44,525 nucleotides of DNA from Fibrobacter sp. (GCA_017649565.1 JAGCGO010000085.1:1-44525), one strand, 5' to 3'. Counted from the stretch's first letter, positions 8,081 to 18,700 are shown. The notes: a model not told the origin generated them from the letters alone. Numbers and translations are program-made.

Positions 8081-8994
8081 TCTTCGGCAGGCTTCCTGAT
8101 GTTATAGAGTCGTTCAAGAGTAACGTGGCTCTTGAAAGTTGCAGTATCGTTGGTCGCGGGGTTCACCATCGTATGCGTACCGACCTTCACTTCGCGTTCC
8201 TGGCACGGGACACCATTCGAAGGATCCAGGGTCACCCAGTACTCGGTATCGTACTCGCCCTTGAGTCCCTTCTGGTAGGCCTTGTACTTGTCGGGCACAA
8301 TATTGCTTCCCACATGCTGTTCCCAAATGTAATACGGGAAGCTCTCCGTTTCGTGCAGGTAAATCTTGTAGCCCAGGCACTTGCGCTTGTCGAGCTTGTG
8401 GAAGCCGTCCATCACCACGGAGTCAATGGCAATGAGAGCGAAGTTCAAGCGGCCACGGTCCTTGAGAAGAGCCGTCACGTTGCCCTTGGTGGGCACGGGG
8501 CCCTTGAGCAGGTGGGACATTTCCCAGCGGTGCTTTTCAAGGCGCCTCAGATGGGGCTTGTAATCGGGATTGAGCAACTGCGCACGCCAGCGGGAAGGCA
8601 TCGGGGTTTCCGCAAGCAGAGTGTCGTAACCGTCATCGAGGCCCTCTATCGTAAGCACCTCACGGTCGACAGCCGACATCTTCACGTTCTTGACACGCCA
8701 GACCAATTCCGACGGCATGAAGTTCTTGAGGTAGCCGCGAGACCTGTTAATAACGTAATCCCTGTTGACCAGCACCGTATCGCCCTTGGATTCGAAGGTC
8801 ACATTGTTGAAGGCGCCGGTAATCGTACCGACACGTTCCTGCCCTTCGAGGTCGTATGTCGAAAAATACCCTTCACTAAACAGTTCCAGTTCGACAGGCG
8901 AGTCGATATTGTAGTTCACTTCGACCATGTCGTCGCTGCAAGCGGCGACAACAAGAGCACAAGCACCGATAAACAGTTCTTTTTTCATAAACAT
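8077..8994 (-). CDS. Lipoprotein of unknown function
   Basis: 305 aa with lipobox VAAC (Cys19) followed by SDDMVEVNYN. The mature protein is beta-rich in its first half (YFSTYDLEGQERVGTITGAF, LVWRVKNVKMS) and lysine/aromatic-rich in the second half (YKIYLHETESFPYYIWEQHV, EYWVTLDPSNG). I recognise no named domain. It is coupled to the downstream lipoprotein by ATGA and follows another lipoprotein gene at 27 nt, so it belongs to a four-gene envelope operon. The start is either of two in-frame ATGs, 8994 or 8988. Confidence 0.72.
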   Translation of the reverse strand: MFMKKELFIGACALVVAACSDDMVEVNYNIDSPVELELFSEGYFSTYDLEGQERVGTITGAFNNVTFESKGDTVLVNRDYVINRSRGYLKNFMPSELVWRVKNVKMSAVDREVLTIEGLDDGYDTLLAETPMPSRWRAQLLNPDYKPHLRRLEKHRWEMSHLLKGPVPTKGNVTALLKDRGRLNFALIAIDSVVMDGFHKLDKRKCLGYKIYLHETESFPYYIWEQHVGSNIVPDKYKAYQKGLKGEYDTEYWVTLDPSNGVPCQEREVKVGTHTMVNPATNDTATFKSHVTLERLYNIRKPAEE

Positions 8995-9021
8995 AACGCA
9001 GGGGGACTGCCCCCAAGATGA

Positions 9022-9489
9022 TTATTGTTCTTTCTGCAACCTGTTGTGAGTCAGGTTGATTTCCTTCGCAGCGAGGACCTTGCCGTTGGCGCTGAATTCA
9101 AACACCACCGGCCCCGGTTCATGGACTCGGGCGAGTTCACGGGCATCCATGTAGCCACCACGGTGGGCACGGCCCACAAGGGTGTAGGCACCCATCTTCT
9201 CGGTGACAGCCACTTCGCGGTCCCATATCTTCTCGCCACGCTTCGCGAGCGTGCCGCGGTACACGGTAGTCACCAGTTTCGGGAAATCAAAGTTCTTGCC
9301 ATAACGGAACTGAACAAACAATTGGTCGTTCATGGCAAACTCTGCTCCAGTATCAGCAACTACCTGGTGAGCGGGATTCCATTCACGGCCACACACAATA
9401 TGCGGGTCCTCCGTCGAGCAGCCGGTAAAAAGCATACCTGCAGCAAGGGCCAATCCCATCACGAGTGTTTTGTTGTTTGTTGAGTTCAT
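9022..9489 (-). CDS. Lipoprotein of unknown function
   Basis: 155 aa with lipobox FTGC (Cys25) and STED after it. The mature domain has strands such as QLFVQFRYGKNFDFPKLVTT, VTEKMGAYTLVGRA and PVVFEFSANGKVLAAKEINL, with alternating hydrophobic residues suggesting an Ig-like beta sandwich; no family name can be given. The start Met is preceded by GGAGAAAACGAC, an SD of good quality. It lies 24 nt after the outer-membrane protein gene and 27 nt before the next lipoprotein gene. Confidence 0.7.
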   Translation of the reverse strand: MNSTNNKTLVMGLALAAGMLFTGCSTEDPHIVCGREWNPAHQVVADTGAEFAMNDQLFVQFRYGKNFDFPKLVTTVYRGTLAKRGEKIWDREVAVTEKMGAYTLVGRAHRGGYMDARELARVHEPGPVVFEFSANGKVLAAKEINLTHNRLQKEQ

Positions 9490-9513
9490 GTCGTTTTCTC
9501 CATTAAAAGTTCT

Positions 9514-10074
9514 TTAGAACCAGAAGCGGAGACCTATGCGGAAGTAGACGTCGGGGAGTTTCCAGCTAGTGTCGTCATCGTCATAGCTGTCATCGTCGTC
9601 CTTTCCGTCATAATCCCACCACATAAAGTGGACTTCGCCGACCGGGCTCAATTCCAAATAAAGCTGCAACGGGACAACCGGGAATTCCCACTGGTAACCG
9701 CCGACGACGCCAAGACGAATGGCAAGGCCGGTTTCTTCCCAATGATGGCCCTTGTCAACATCCCACCAGCCGATACCACCGGTAGGACCGACATAGAAGC
9801 CCATACGTCCCAGTTCCTTGGGCACGTTCAGGTAGTAGTTCCAGTAGTAGCCCACGTAGCCACCCAAGGCATTGTCGCCCGTGTAGAAGCAGAAATGCAG
9901 GTATATGTCCAGCGTAATATCACGGCCCAGGCGGTTTTCAATGTCAATACCGGCATGTTCACCCGGGTTTCCAGCCTGCAGCCATCCACCGACAGCCCAG
10001 TTCTTGTCTTCGGACCCTGTGGCGGCCAAAGCCATCGCTGCCGTAACTAAAATTGCAACCAAAAGTTTTTTCAT
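9514..10074 (-). CDS. Outer-membrane beta-barrel-like protein
   Basis: 186 aa from the ATG at 10074, chosen because AGGAG stands 8 nt upstream and the signal peptide MKKLLVAILVTAAMALAAT begins there; an in-frame ATG at 10092 would add six residues. The mature protein is Tyr/Trp/Gly-rich with alternating strands (GGYVGYYWNYYLNV, MGFYVGPTGGIGWWDV) and ends in VYFRIGLRFWF, a terminal aromatic typical of barrel proteins sorted to the outer membrane. An acidic loop with runs of Asp precedes the last strand. First gene of the four-gene envelope operon that continues leftwards to 7628. Confidence 0.75.
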   Translation of the reverse strand: MKKLLVAILVTAAMALAATGSEDKNWAVGGWLQAGNPGEHAGIDIENRLGRDITLDIYLHFCFYTGDNALGGYVGYYWNYYLNVPKELGRMGFYVGPTGGIGWWDVDKGHHWEETGLAIRLGVVGGYQWEFPVVPLQLYLELSPVGEVHFMWWDYDGKDDDDSYDDDDTSWKLPDVYFRIGLRFWF

Positions 10075-10198
10075 TGTTGAAGCTCCTGTCACCTCAAACC
10101 ATCCCTAATGAAACTATATGTAAAGTAGCAAAAAGCCATGTAAAAAAGCGGTTTACACCCACTTTTGCACGAATTATATGCCCTATTTCTCTAAAAAA

Positions 10199-11524
10199 CT
10201 ACCGGGAAAGGACAAATAACATTTCCATGTGCGGGGTCTGCGGGTAAAAAGCGAACCCTTCCGCCCGTTCCAGCCCAAATCCTGCCATCGCCAGTTTGGC
10301 ATAGTCGCGGGACAAGGTCACCGGATCACACGACACGTAAATCAGCCGTTTCACAGAACTCCGGACAATCGCCTCCAGCGCCTCCCCCGGCAATCCCGTG
10401 CGGGGCGGGTCCACGATAAGGGTCGCCGGGATGTCCACGACATGGTCAGCAAGCCACTCTTCTGCCGGGGCGGAGACATTCTCGACAGACGCCATGCCCG
10501 AATCCTTCGCAGACAAGTTCTTTTTCGCATGCTTGAGGCATCCATCGTCGCGTTCCACCGTGGTCACGCGCTTGAACTTGTCCTGCAGCAGGGCCGCAAA
10601 GAAGCCGACACCGCTGAACAGGTCGATAAGCCAGTCGTTGCAGGCATTACCGTTCGACAGGCCCTCGTCAACAGCGCGACGCACGGACTGCACCAGTTCC
10701 GGCAGCAATCCCAAGTTGCTCTGGAAGAACACCGAGGCGTCGGACTCTATCTTGCGACCTTCGATTTCAACGACACTGACGGCGTTCTTTTCAAATTCCT
10801 CTTTCGGCATGCCGCGGTAATAGTAGCTCACCTCGCCCTTGCCGTTGTCGAACACGTTCAGCGAGACATCGCCCGGTCGAGCCGGGCGCCGCGGCAACGA
10901 GCCCGACCCAAAGATTTTCCGAGCGGGCCCCTGTAAAAATTCATTCAATGCGGGAGTCAGCACGGGACAATTCCCGAAGGGAATCAGCGCATTGCTTTCC
11001 TGCTCACGGAACGCAAAACCGCTACACTCGCCATTGCGGGCAAACTGCGGAACCACACGGGCACGGTTGCGGTAGCCCCACGGACTGCCGGTATGGATGA
11101 CAAAATCCTCCGGCAGTTCGGCATGGGCAAGACGCCTGAAATTCTCGCGCTCAACCTGCGCCATATATTCCGCCTGCTTCCGGCTATCCAGATGCTGCAA
11201 GCTGCAACCGCCGCACTTACCGTAAAGCGGACACTTCGGAACGGCACGGTCGGGACTCGGCTCAACGACGCGAACAACGCGCCCCCGCGTAAAGTCCTTT
11301 TTCTGGAATGTCAATTCTACTTCGCACAATTCCCCGGGCAAGGCACCTTGTACAAAACATACACGGCCATCCGGCAGGCGGGCCATGCCGTCACCGCCCT
11401 GCACCATCTTTATGATACGCAACTGTACCGGAACCCCCTGCAAATGTGACGGAGAACACACCCCGTTTTTACTCGGACTATTCTTTTTTTTAAAAAAAGG
11501 AGGTTTTTTCGGCATTTTCGACAT
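10199..11524 (-). CDS. rlmD: RlmD/TrmA-family tRNA/rRNA (uracil-5)-methyltransferase
   Basis: 441 aa. A Lys-rich N-terminus is followed by a TRAM-like RNA-binding domain (about 32-90). The iron-sulfur motif is C98-x5-C104-x2-C107 (CPLYGKCGGCSLQH) plus C186, as in RumA-type enzymes. The SAM-binding DLFSGVGFFA (301-310), DPPRTGL (372-378) and catalytic YVSCDP (Cys399) are all present, so it should be active. These enzymes make 5-methyluridine in 23S rRNA or tRNA using SAM. The symbol is by family only: RlmC, RlmD and TrmA cannot be separated by eye. No SD precedes the ATG; a T/A-rich TTTAAT lies 6 nt upstream. Divergent from the lipoprotein gene at 11610. Confidence 0.85.
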   Translation of the reverse strand: MSKMPKKPPFFKKKNSPSKNGVCSPSHLQGVPVQLRIIKMVQGGDGMARLPDGRVCFVQGALPGELCEVELTFQKKDFTRGRVVRVVEPSPDRAVPKCPLYGKCGGCSLQHLDSRKQAEYMAQVERENFRRLAHAELPEDFVIHTGSPWGYRNRARVVPQFARNGECSGFAFREQESNALIPFGNCPVLTPALNEFLQGPARKIFGSGSLPRRPARPGDVSLNVFDNGKGEVSYYYRGMPKEEFEKNAVSVVEIEGRKIESDASVFFQSNLGLLPELVQSVRRAVDEGLSNGNACNDWLIDLFSGVGFFAALLQDKFKRVTTVERDDGCLKHAKKNLSAKDSGMASVENVSAPAEEWLADHVVDIPATLIVDPPRTGLPGEALEAIVRSSVKRLIYVSCDPVTLSRDYAKLAMAGFGLERAEGFAFYPQTPHMEMLFVLSR

Positions 11525-11545
11525 ACAACAATTAAATAATAGAAA

Positions 11546-11576
11546 TTCATCTATTAAAATAAATTTATTCTATATT
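11546..11576 (+). promoter_or_regulatory. Possible promoter for the 11610 lipoprotein
   Basis: The 85-bp divergent gap is extremely AT-rich. A -10-like TATATT is at 11571-11576, with a weak -35-like TTCATC at 11546. Transcription would start about 27 nt before the ATG. Only the -10 is convincing. Confidence 0.35.
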
Positions 11577-11609
11577 AAAATAACGAACATCAACCAAGGA
11601 GTCCCTTTT

Positions 11610-13178
11610 ATGAATTCAAAAAGTATTTTTTTGGCAGCTGCTTTTTCTATTTCTTTCTTAATTGCGGGATGTTCCAGTGACGACCATTCCGTATCGACTC
11701 CCGATGACGAAGAGGTTTCTGTCGAAAGCAGTTCCTCTTTCACTCTGGACGATCTTGACGACATCTTGAACGAAACGTCGTCCTCATCAGCAAAAAAATC
11801 GGTTTCGTCCTCTTCAAAGAAAAAGACAAGTTCTTCTTCGACGAAAACGGCAACGTCCAGTTCCTCGAGAAAGACAACCGCAAAATCATCTTCCAGCAAG
11901 AAGGTGACACGGCCCGAAAACAAGCGCTGCATCGATGACACCACCAAGACCATTCGAAGCGCACTTAAAAAAGTCAAGGCCAATTCCGTAGAAATGTTCA
12001 AGGCTTTCGGCAAAAAGGATATCGACAAGATCCAGACCGACAGCAAGAGCACTTTGGACATGTACCGTAGGATTCTCCAAAAGTCTCCCAACAGTTGCGA
12101 AGCGCAGGTCGGCTATGCCATCACCTCCGTAATAAACCTTTCCAACGACACACTGCTTAACGACATCATCGACGTCTACAGGAGCGGCGAAAACGCCACG
12201 AGCCTGAACGAGGACAATGTCATCAACAATCTCGTTAACACGGCAAACGAGTTCACGTCCGGAAAGAAAACGATTACCCAGAAACTCCAGGACGAAATCA
12301 TAAAGAGCTCGCTCCCCACGGTCGACTCGGCCATTGCCTACCTGCAGAACATCCTTGCCGAAAAGGATTACTCCTTCGACATTTCTATTGACGGCAACCC
12401 GAAGGAACTCGACAAGAGCGAATTCGCCCCGGCCCTCGGCGTGCTCTTTGCCGTAAAGGCATTCTTCACGATGGCATCCAGCATCAACCTCGAATTTTCC
12501 AACAAGAAGACCTACGACTGGATCAACGACTTCCGTACAATCCACTCCGACAAGAAGGAACTCAACGGAAAGCAGGTTCAGGCGGTCAAGATGGTCGTAA
12601 GCCTCATCGGGTTCGACAAGATGTTCACGTCGGTCTACGACAACAGGCTTGATGCCTGGAAGACCATCCCTGATCTCCTCGACAGTGCCTTCACGGAAGC
12701 ACGCAGCGGCTTCAAGTACAGCATAAAGGAAAGCACGACCCCCGGCATGCAGGACAACGACATCTACGTTGTCGGTGACGATGCCGATGCAGACGTCAGC
12801 ATCGATGACATCCAGAATATCATCACGGCACTGGACGTCGCCCTCGACGCCCTCGAAGCCCCGTACAAGGTCAAGACCAAGGGCATCAACGTCACCATCG
12901 ACGTGAGAAAGTTCTTCCAGAAGAACAAGGGCATCTTCAATTACGCCCCGTACTATTCGTACTCGGACGAAACGAACCTCTGCTCTTACTACTTCACGAA
13001 CGCACAGGGTGATTCCACGCTTTCGTTCTGTTCGTTCATTGACAGGGAAAGCCATACGAAGGAAGAAATGGAAACGTACATCACGTTCCCCGACCCGACA
13101 TTCGGCGGCATACTCCCCTACACCAAGACCCAAAAGGACTTGTGGGACCTGCTGGAAGACATAAAAAACAACATGTAG
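11610..13178 (+). CDS. Ser/Lys-linker lipoprotein with alpha-helical (TPR-like) domain
   Basis: 522 aa from the ATG at 11610, preceded by AAGGAGT at a good distance; longer in-frame extension would run into the divergent methyltransferase gene. Lipobox IAGC then SSDD. Residues about 35-105 are Asp/Ser/Lys-rich spacer (SSSSSAKK, TSSSSTK, KSSSSKK). From about 110 the protein is helical: RSALKKVKANSVEMFKAF, LDMYRRILQKSPNSCEAQVG, resembling TPR-type lipoproteins, ending with ITFPDPTFGGILPYT near the C-terminus. Cys pairs late in the sequence (NLCSYYF, LSFCSF) could form a disulfide. Likely an outer-membrane-anchored protein; role unknown. The next gene starts 44 nt downstream. Confidence 0.78.
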   Translation: MNSKSIFLAAAFSISFLIAGCSSDDHSVSTPDDEEVSVESSSSFTLDDLDDILNETSSSSAKKSVSSSSKKKTSSSSTKTATSSSSRKTTAKSSSSKKVTRPENKRCIDDTTKTIRSALKKVKANSVEMFKAFGKKDIDKIQTDSKSTLDMYRRILQKSPNSCEAQVGYAITSVINLSNDTLLNDIIDVYRSGENATSLNEDNVINNLVNTANEFTSGKKTITQKLQDEIIKSSLPTVDSAIAYLQNILAEKDYSFDISIDGNPKELDKSEFAPALGVLFAVKAFFTMASSINLEFSNKKTYDWINDFRTIHSDKKELNGKQVQAVKMVVSLIGFDKMFTSVYDNRLDAWKTIPDLLDSAFTEARSGFKYSIKESTTPGMQDNDIYVVGDDADADVSIDDIQNIITALDVALDALEAPYKVKTKGINVTIDVRKFFQKNKGIFNYAPYYSYSDETNLCSYYFTNAQGDSTLSFCSFIDRESHTKEEMETYITFPDPTFGGILPYTKTQKDLWDLLEDIKNNM

Positions 13179-13222
13179 GCCAGGTTAATTTTTCTAGGAA
13201 ACAACATAAGTAAAAGGCTTCC

Positions 13223-14725
13223 TTGAAATTTTCCGACCTAAAAATCTTACCGGCATTGCTCCTGGCAACGGCTTCGTACGGGGCCTGGAGCACACAGGGG
13301 CTCGCTGATTGCAGCGGGCTTTTTCTGTTGGACCAGAAGAACCAGAAAATCCAGGCCCGAAGCTGTACTGTCAAGGATTCCACGCAAGTCAAAAACATCT
13401 CGGCCGTGGCCGGCTACACCCATGTCGGGATCGACCTGTACAAGAACCACATCGGCAAGGACGACCTTTATTCGTGGAAAATAAAAACAGAGGAAAGCGA
13501 AGATATCGGCTATGCCGCCGTACAAGCGGACTTTAGGTATCTGGATTTCAGGATCGACGTTTACTCGTTCCCGTTTTTCATCGCCTCCACGAACTGGTAC
13601 ATGCCAGATTCTATAGTCTTCGCGGGAGCCGCCTTAGGCCAAGGCGATTTCAGTTTCCTTAACTTTTCGTGGGTTTCGGCATCGGACCTGAGCGTCATCC
13701 CGAACATCAACGCCACTTTTGCCGACAAGCCCCACTATAGGCAATTCGACATCGGAACAAAAATCCAGAACCATACGGCAAGATTTGACTTTCTCTACGG
13801 GGACACAGACCCGTCCACCGAAGAATCCGGCTACATTTTCAGCGACTCGTCCCATTTTTGGGCAACCAACTCGCAATACACCTATTCAGGCACGGCGAAT
13901 ACCGTTTCCCTGCTCTACACCTACTTGACAGCCGACGTGAACGCCTTCGGGCTGCTGCGAGAAAACAACAGCGTCAAGCGGTTCTTCTTTGTGCCCGCAG
14001 GTATCGACATCAACATGTTCAAGGCGGATTTCAGGCACCTGTTCGGGACCAATCCTCAGACCGCGTCGGCCTTCTCGGCAAGGGCGATATTCCTTGACCT
14101 CAAGCTAGCCCTCCTGTGGGACGACAGGCGCTTTTACGAAACGCTCGCCCCGAACCGCGCCCTGACCAGTTCGATCGTCAAGACACTTTCCTTCAGCGTC
14201 TACAACCGGTCCTTCCGCATTTACGGGACTGCTCAAGCAGACGTACTCGACGCCGGGCTCGGCTACGAATGGAACCGCAGAATTGGCATGTTCCGCATAA
14301 AGCCCATCCTCTTTGCCGACTTCTTCTACGCGAAAGCCGATATCGACCTGCGAAACCGCAACGAGACTTCGAACATGCTTTACTCGGAGCACACCACGGA
14401 CACCCTCATATGGGAACTCGATGTCGCCGGGTCCCTAGTCAATCTCGGAGTCTCGCTTGAAACCCCGAAGCATTTCTTTGCGGCTGTGAACGTCTACCAG
14501 ATCATCCCCTTCTACTTTAACCTGGAGACACCCTTCCACAAGGAGACCCCGGAAGAAGAGATCCCCCCTCCTGGCCCGGACATACCGCCTCCCGGACCCG
14601 ACCAGCCGCCCCCCGAAATTCCCGTGGAAACACCCCCAAAGAGCAGAACGACCCTTAAAAGCATCTTTTCGGGGGCATTTCGCAATGGATTTGCGATTAA
14701 CGCACAAATTGGCCTACGATTTTAG
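13223..14725 (+). CDS. Predicted outer-membrane barrel protein with Pro-rich segment, TTG start
   Basis: 500 aa. The start codon is TTG at 13223, supported by AAAAGG about 6 nt upstream and a signal peptide beginning MKFSDLKILPALLLATASYGA. The body has many alternating strands (GYAAVQADFRYLDFRIDVYS, TARFDFLYGD, NTVSLLYTYL, FRIYGTAQADVLDAGLGYEW). Residues about 445-475 contain a proline-rich spacer of PPPGPD repeats, and the chain ends NAQIGLRF with a C-terminal Phe typical of outer-membrane proteins. It probably forms an operon with the lipoprotein gene 44 nt upstream. No family recognised. Confidence 0.7.
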   Translation: MKFSDLKILPALLLATASYGAWSTQGLADCSGLFLLDQKNQKIQARSCTVKDSTQVKNISAVAGYTHVGIDLYKNHIGKDDLYSWKIKTEESEDIGYAAVQADFRYLDFRIDVYSFPFFIASTNWYMPDSIVFAGAALGQGDFSFLNFSWVSASDLSVIPNINATFADKPHYRQFDIGTKIQNHTARFDFLYGDTDPSTEESGYIFSDSSHFWATNSQYTYSGTANTVSLLYTYLTADVNAFGLLRENNSVKRFFFVPAGIDINMFKADFRHLFGTNPQTASAFSARAIFLDLKLALLWDDRRFYETLAPNRALTSSIVKTLSFSVYNRSFRIYGTAQADVLDAGLGYEWNRRIGMFRIKPILFADFFYAKADIDLRNRNETSNMLYSEHTTDTLIWELDVAGSLVNLGVSLETPKHFFAAVNVYQIIPFYFNLETPFHKETPEEEIPPPGPDIPPPGPDQPPPEIPVETPPKSRTTLKSIFSGAFRNGFAINAQIGLRF

Positions 14726-14821
14726 TGGGAAATTGCTACATTTATGCACATATTAGAATATTTGCATAAACCAGGACCGGTAGTCCGGTCATACACAAGA
14801 GTTTAGAACCCGCGAGGTGAT

Positions 14822-15712
14822 ATGAAAATCGTCGATATCCTGAAGCAAGACAAGATGAGCCTTTCTTTCGAAGTGTTCCCGCCCAAAAAGGAAACCAGCT
14901 TCGAAAGCGTCAAGGCGGCTACAGAATCCATCGCAGCCCTTGGCCCTGCCTTCATGAGCGTCACCTACGGCGCGGGCGGCGGAGTGAGCCACTACACTCT
15001 CGACATCGCCAAAAATCTCAAACAGAAATTCGGCATCCCGATGCTTGCGCACCTCACCTGTGTTTCGAGCAGCAAGGATACGGTGCACCAGCGCATCGAA
15101 GAAATGAAGACTGCAGGCATCAAGAACGTGATGGCGCTGCGCGGCGACCTCACCCCGGAACTCATCGAGAAGGGTCGCGAAAACTGCGACTACCACTACG
15201 CCGTGGAACTCATCCGCGAGCTCAAGGAAAGTGATGCAGACTTCTGCATTGGCGCGGCCTGCTACCCCGAGAAGCACCCCGAAAGCGCCAACCAGGCCGA
15301 AGACATCAAGCACCTCAAGGAAAAAGTCGACGCGGGTGCGGACTTCCTCACCACGCAGATGGTATTCGACAACAACCTGTTCTTCAGTTTCCTCTACAAG
15401 CTGCGCGATGCGGGCGTAAACTGTCCCGTACTTCCCGGCATCATGCCCATCACGAACGCCAACCAGGTGGAACGCGCCATCAAGCTTTCCGGCTCATTCA
15501 TGCCGCAGCGTTTCAAGTCGCTGGTCGACAAGTTCGGTAGCGATCCCGAGGCCATGAAGCAGGCGGGCATCATCTATGCGGCTGACCAGATTATCGACCT
15601 GTACGCCAACGGCATTACGAACGTGCACGTTTACTCCATGAACAAACCCGACGTGGCAGAAGGCATCCTCAAGAATGTTTCCGCCATCCTCGGAAAGAAT
15701 TTTTCCGCATAA
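14822..15712 (+). CDS. metF: Methylenetetrahydrofolate reductase
   Basis: 296 aa, the usual MetF length. The family start SLSFEVFPPK (with the catalytic Glu), SVTYGAGG, HLTCV, ALRGD, the GAACYPEKHP loop, DFLTTQMVFDN and LPGIMPI are all clear. The enzyme reduces 5,10-methylene-THF to 5-methyl-THF in the cytoplasm with FAD. metH follows 43 nt downstream and uses this product, so the two form a methionine-synthesis unit. The ATG at 14822 has GAGGTG upstream. The 96-nt leader contains a small hairpin GACCGG-TAG-TCCGGTC (14775-14790) but no recognisable SAM riboswitch. Confidence 0.96.
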   Translation: MKIVDILKQDKMSLSFEVFPPKKETSFESVKAATESIAALGPAFMSVTYGAGGGVSHYTLDIAKNLKQKFGIPMLAHLTCVSSSKDTVHQRIEEMKTAGIKNVMALRGDLTPELIEKGRENCDYHYAVELIRELKESDADFCIGAACYPEKHPESANQAEDIKHLKEKVDAGADFLTTQMVFDNNLFFSFLYKLRDAGVNCPVLPGIMPITNANQVERAIKLSGSFMPQRFKSLVDKFGSDPEAMKQAGIIYAADQIIDLYANGITNVHVYSMNKPDVAEGILKNVSAILGKNFSA

Positions 15713-15755
15713 CACTTAACAGACTGAATCCGCGATACCCCATTAGGCAAACAAG

Positions 15756-18700
15756 ATGACGCTACGCGAAGCTTTCGAAAGTAAAATGATGCTGCTGGAC
15801 GGCGGCATGGGTTCTGTTATCCAGACCTACGGCATCAAGGGCGCCAATAACGACATGCTCTCCATCGAGAAGCCGGAAATCATCTTGGATATCCAGCGCC
15901 GTTACGTGGATGCGGGCGTCGATTGCCTGACGACGAATACGTTCTCGAGCCAGCGCGTGAGCCAGCACGAGTACCACCAGGAACACCGCATTGCCGAAAT
16001 GAACCGCGCCGCGGTGAAGATCGCGAAGCAGGCGGCGACGGAAGCGATGGAAAAATATGGCCGCCAGGTTTACATTCTGGGCGACGTGGGCCCCACGAGC
16101 AAGATGCTCTCGATGAGCGAAGACGTGAATGACCCTGCGAGCCGTAGCATTACTTTTGACGAACTGGAAGACGCCTACCTGGAACAGATCCAGGTGCTCG
16201 TTGAAGAAGGCGTCGATGCCATCCTGATCGAAACGATTTTTGACACCTTGAACGCGAAGGCTGCCGCCAGCGCATTTACCAAGGTGATGGAAGCGCGTGA
16301 AAAAGCCGCGGGCGATAATGCCGCAGACTTGAAACCCGTGGAAGTCATGTTCTCCATGACGGTGAGCGATGCCTCGGGCCGTACGCTTTCGGGCCAGACG
16401 GTGGAAGCTTTCGCTGTGAGCGTGATGCACATGCACCCGCTTTCCATCGGTTTGAACTGCGGTCTCGGTGCCGACGGTATGGTGCCGTACCTGCGCCGTA
16501 TGGGCAAGGTCGCCCCCTGCTACATCTCTTGTCACCCGAATGCGGGTCTGCCGAACCAGTTCGGTGGTTACGACGATACGCCCGAAGACATGGTGCGCCT
16601 GATGGGCGTTTACCTGGACGACAAACTGGTGAACATGATTGGCGGCTGCTGCGGTACCACGCCGGAACATATCGCCGCCATGCGCAAGATGCTGGACGCG
16701 CTCCCTGCCGACTACGAACGCAGACAGCCCGCACCCAAGTATGTGACTAGCCCGCTATTGCGCCTCGCTGGTTTAGAGCCGCTTTTCAAGGAACAGGTGC
16801 GTCCGAGTAATGGCGCCGACAGTTGCAACGCTGAAGACTTTGTGAAGGTGGGCGAACGTTGCAACGTCGCCGGTTCCAAGAAATTCCTGCGACTGATTAA
16901 CGAAAAGAATTACGACGAAGCTCTCGACATTGCAAGGAAGCAAGTGGAAGACGGCGCCGACGTCATCGACGTGAACATGGACGACGGCCTTTTGGACGCC
17001 ACTGCCGAAATGCAGACCTTCCTGAACTTGATTGCGTCGGACCCGGCGGTAAGCCGCGTACCTATTATGGTCGACAGTTCCCGATTCGAAGTCATCGAAG
17101 CGGGCCTCAAGTGCATTCAGGGCAAGAGCATCGTGAACTCCATCTCCTTGAAGATGGGCGAAGAAGCCTTCATCGAGCACGCCCTCACTATCAAGCGCTT
17201 GGGTGCTGCCGTTATCGTGATGCTGTTTGACGAAGAAGGCCAGGCCACCAATTACGACCGCCGTGTAGAAATTGCCGCCCGCGCCTACGATATCATGGTG
17301 AAAAAGCTCGGCTTTGCTCCGTCCGACATCATCTTCGACCCCAACGTTTTGACCGTCGCGACCGGCATGGCGGAACACAACGCCTACGCCATTGACTTCA
17401 TTCGCGCCGTCCGCTGGATTATGGATAACCTGCCCGGCGTGCGCATCTCGGGCGGTCTCTCGAACCTTTCGTTTGCATTCCGCGGAAACAACTACCTGCG
17501 CGAATCGATGCATACCACCTTCCTGCATTACGCGATTCCAAACGGCATGGGCATGGCCATCATGAACCCGAGCGCGATTATCGAATACAAGACGATTCCG
17601 CTGGAACTCCGCATGGCCATTACCGAAGTCATTTACAATACGGAGCCGGATGCCAGCGAAGCCCTCATTGAAATTGCAAGCCGCATGACGGCTGCCGCCG
17701 CGGCCGCGAAGGAAGCGGGCACCAAGTACGACCCGAAGGCGATTTTCGCCATGAGCACGGGCGCGGCCTCCTCTGACACCGCCGACAACGCTACCGCAGA
17801 AGCAAAGCCCACCACGCCCGAAGAGCGCTTGCAAGAAGCTTTGCTCAAGGGAACTTCCACCACTTTGCAGCCCGACTTGATGGAACTCATCAACCGCGGC
17901 GATAGCCCGGTGGGAATCATCTCTGGCCCGCTCATGGACGGCATGAACGAAGTGGGCCGTCGCTTCGGCGAAGGCAAGATGTTCTTGCCGCAGGTGGTGA
18001 AGACCGCACGTACCATGAAGAAGGCCGTGGAAATCTTGCAGCCTTACATCGAAGCCGGCAAGGACGCCAACGCATCGAGCCGCGGCAAGATCGTGATCGC
18101 CACAGTGAAAGGCGACGTGCACGACATTGGCAAGAACATCGTCTCGGTGATTATGGCCTGTAACGGCTACGACATGGTGGACCTCGGCGTGATGGTCCCC
18201 GAAGATGTCATCGTAAAAGCAGCCATCGAAAACAAGGCAGATATCCTCAGCCTTTCGGGCCTGATTACGCCTTCGCTCGAAGAAATGTGTACCGTAGCCA
18301 AGGCTATGCAAGAAGCAGGCCTTCGCATTCCGATTATCGTCGGTGGTGCCACGACCTCGCCCACGCACACCGCCGTGAAAATTGCGCCTTGCTACGACGG
18401 TCCCGTATTCCACGTGCGCGACGCCGCCAGCAACCCGGGCCTCGTGCAAAAGCTTTTGGACCCGGCCACCAGCGAGCAGACCATTCGTGAAAACCGCGAA
18501 GAGCAGCAGAGAATCCGCGACAAGCAAAACGGCATCAAAACCGAAGCCGCGAACGCCATGGCCGCCGCCGAGAAGACCCCGGAAGAACGCCGCTACATGT
18601 GCGACTGGAGCAAATACCAGCCGGTGGAACCGCCGTTCATGGGAGAAAGCAAGCTCCCGCCCATCGCGCTCGAAAAAATCATTCCGCTTATCAGTTGGGA

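Noticed and set aside
14726..14821. SAM or B12 riboswitch before metF-metH
   Set aside because: The 96-nt leader has only a short GACCGG hairpin; I could not match any conserved riboswitch core.
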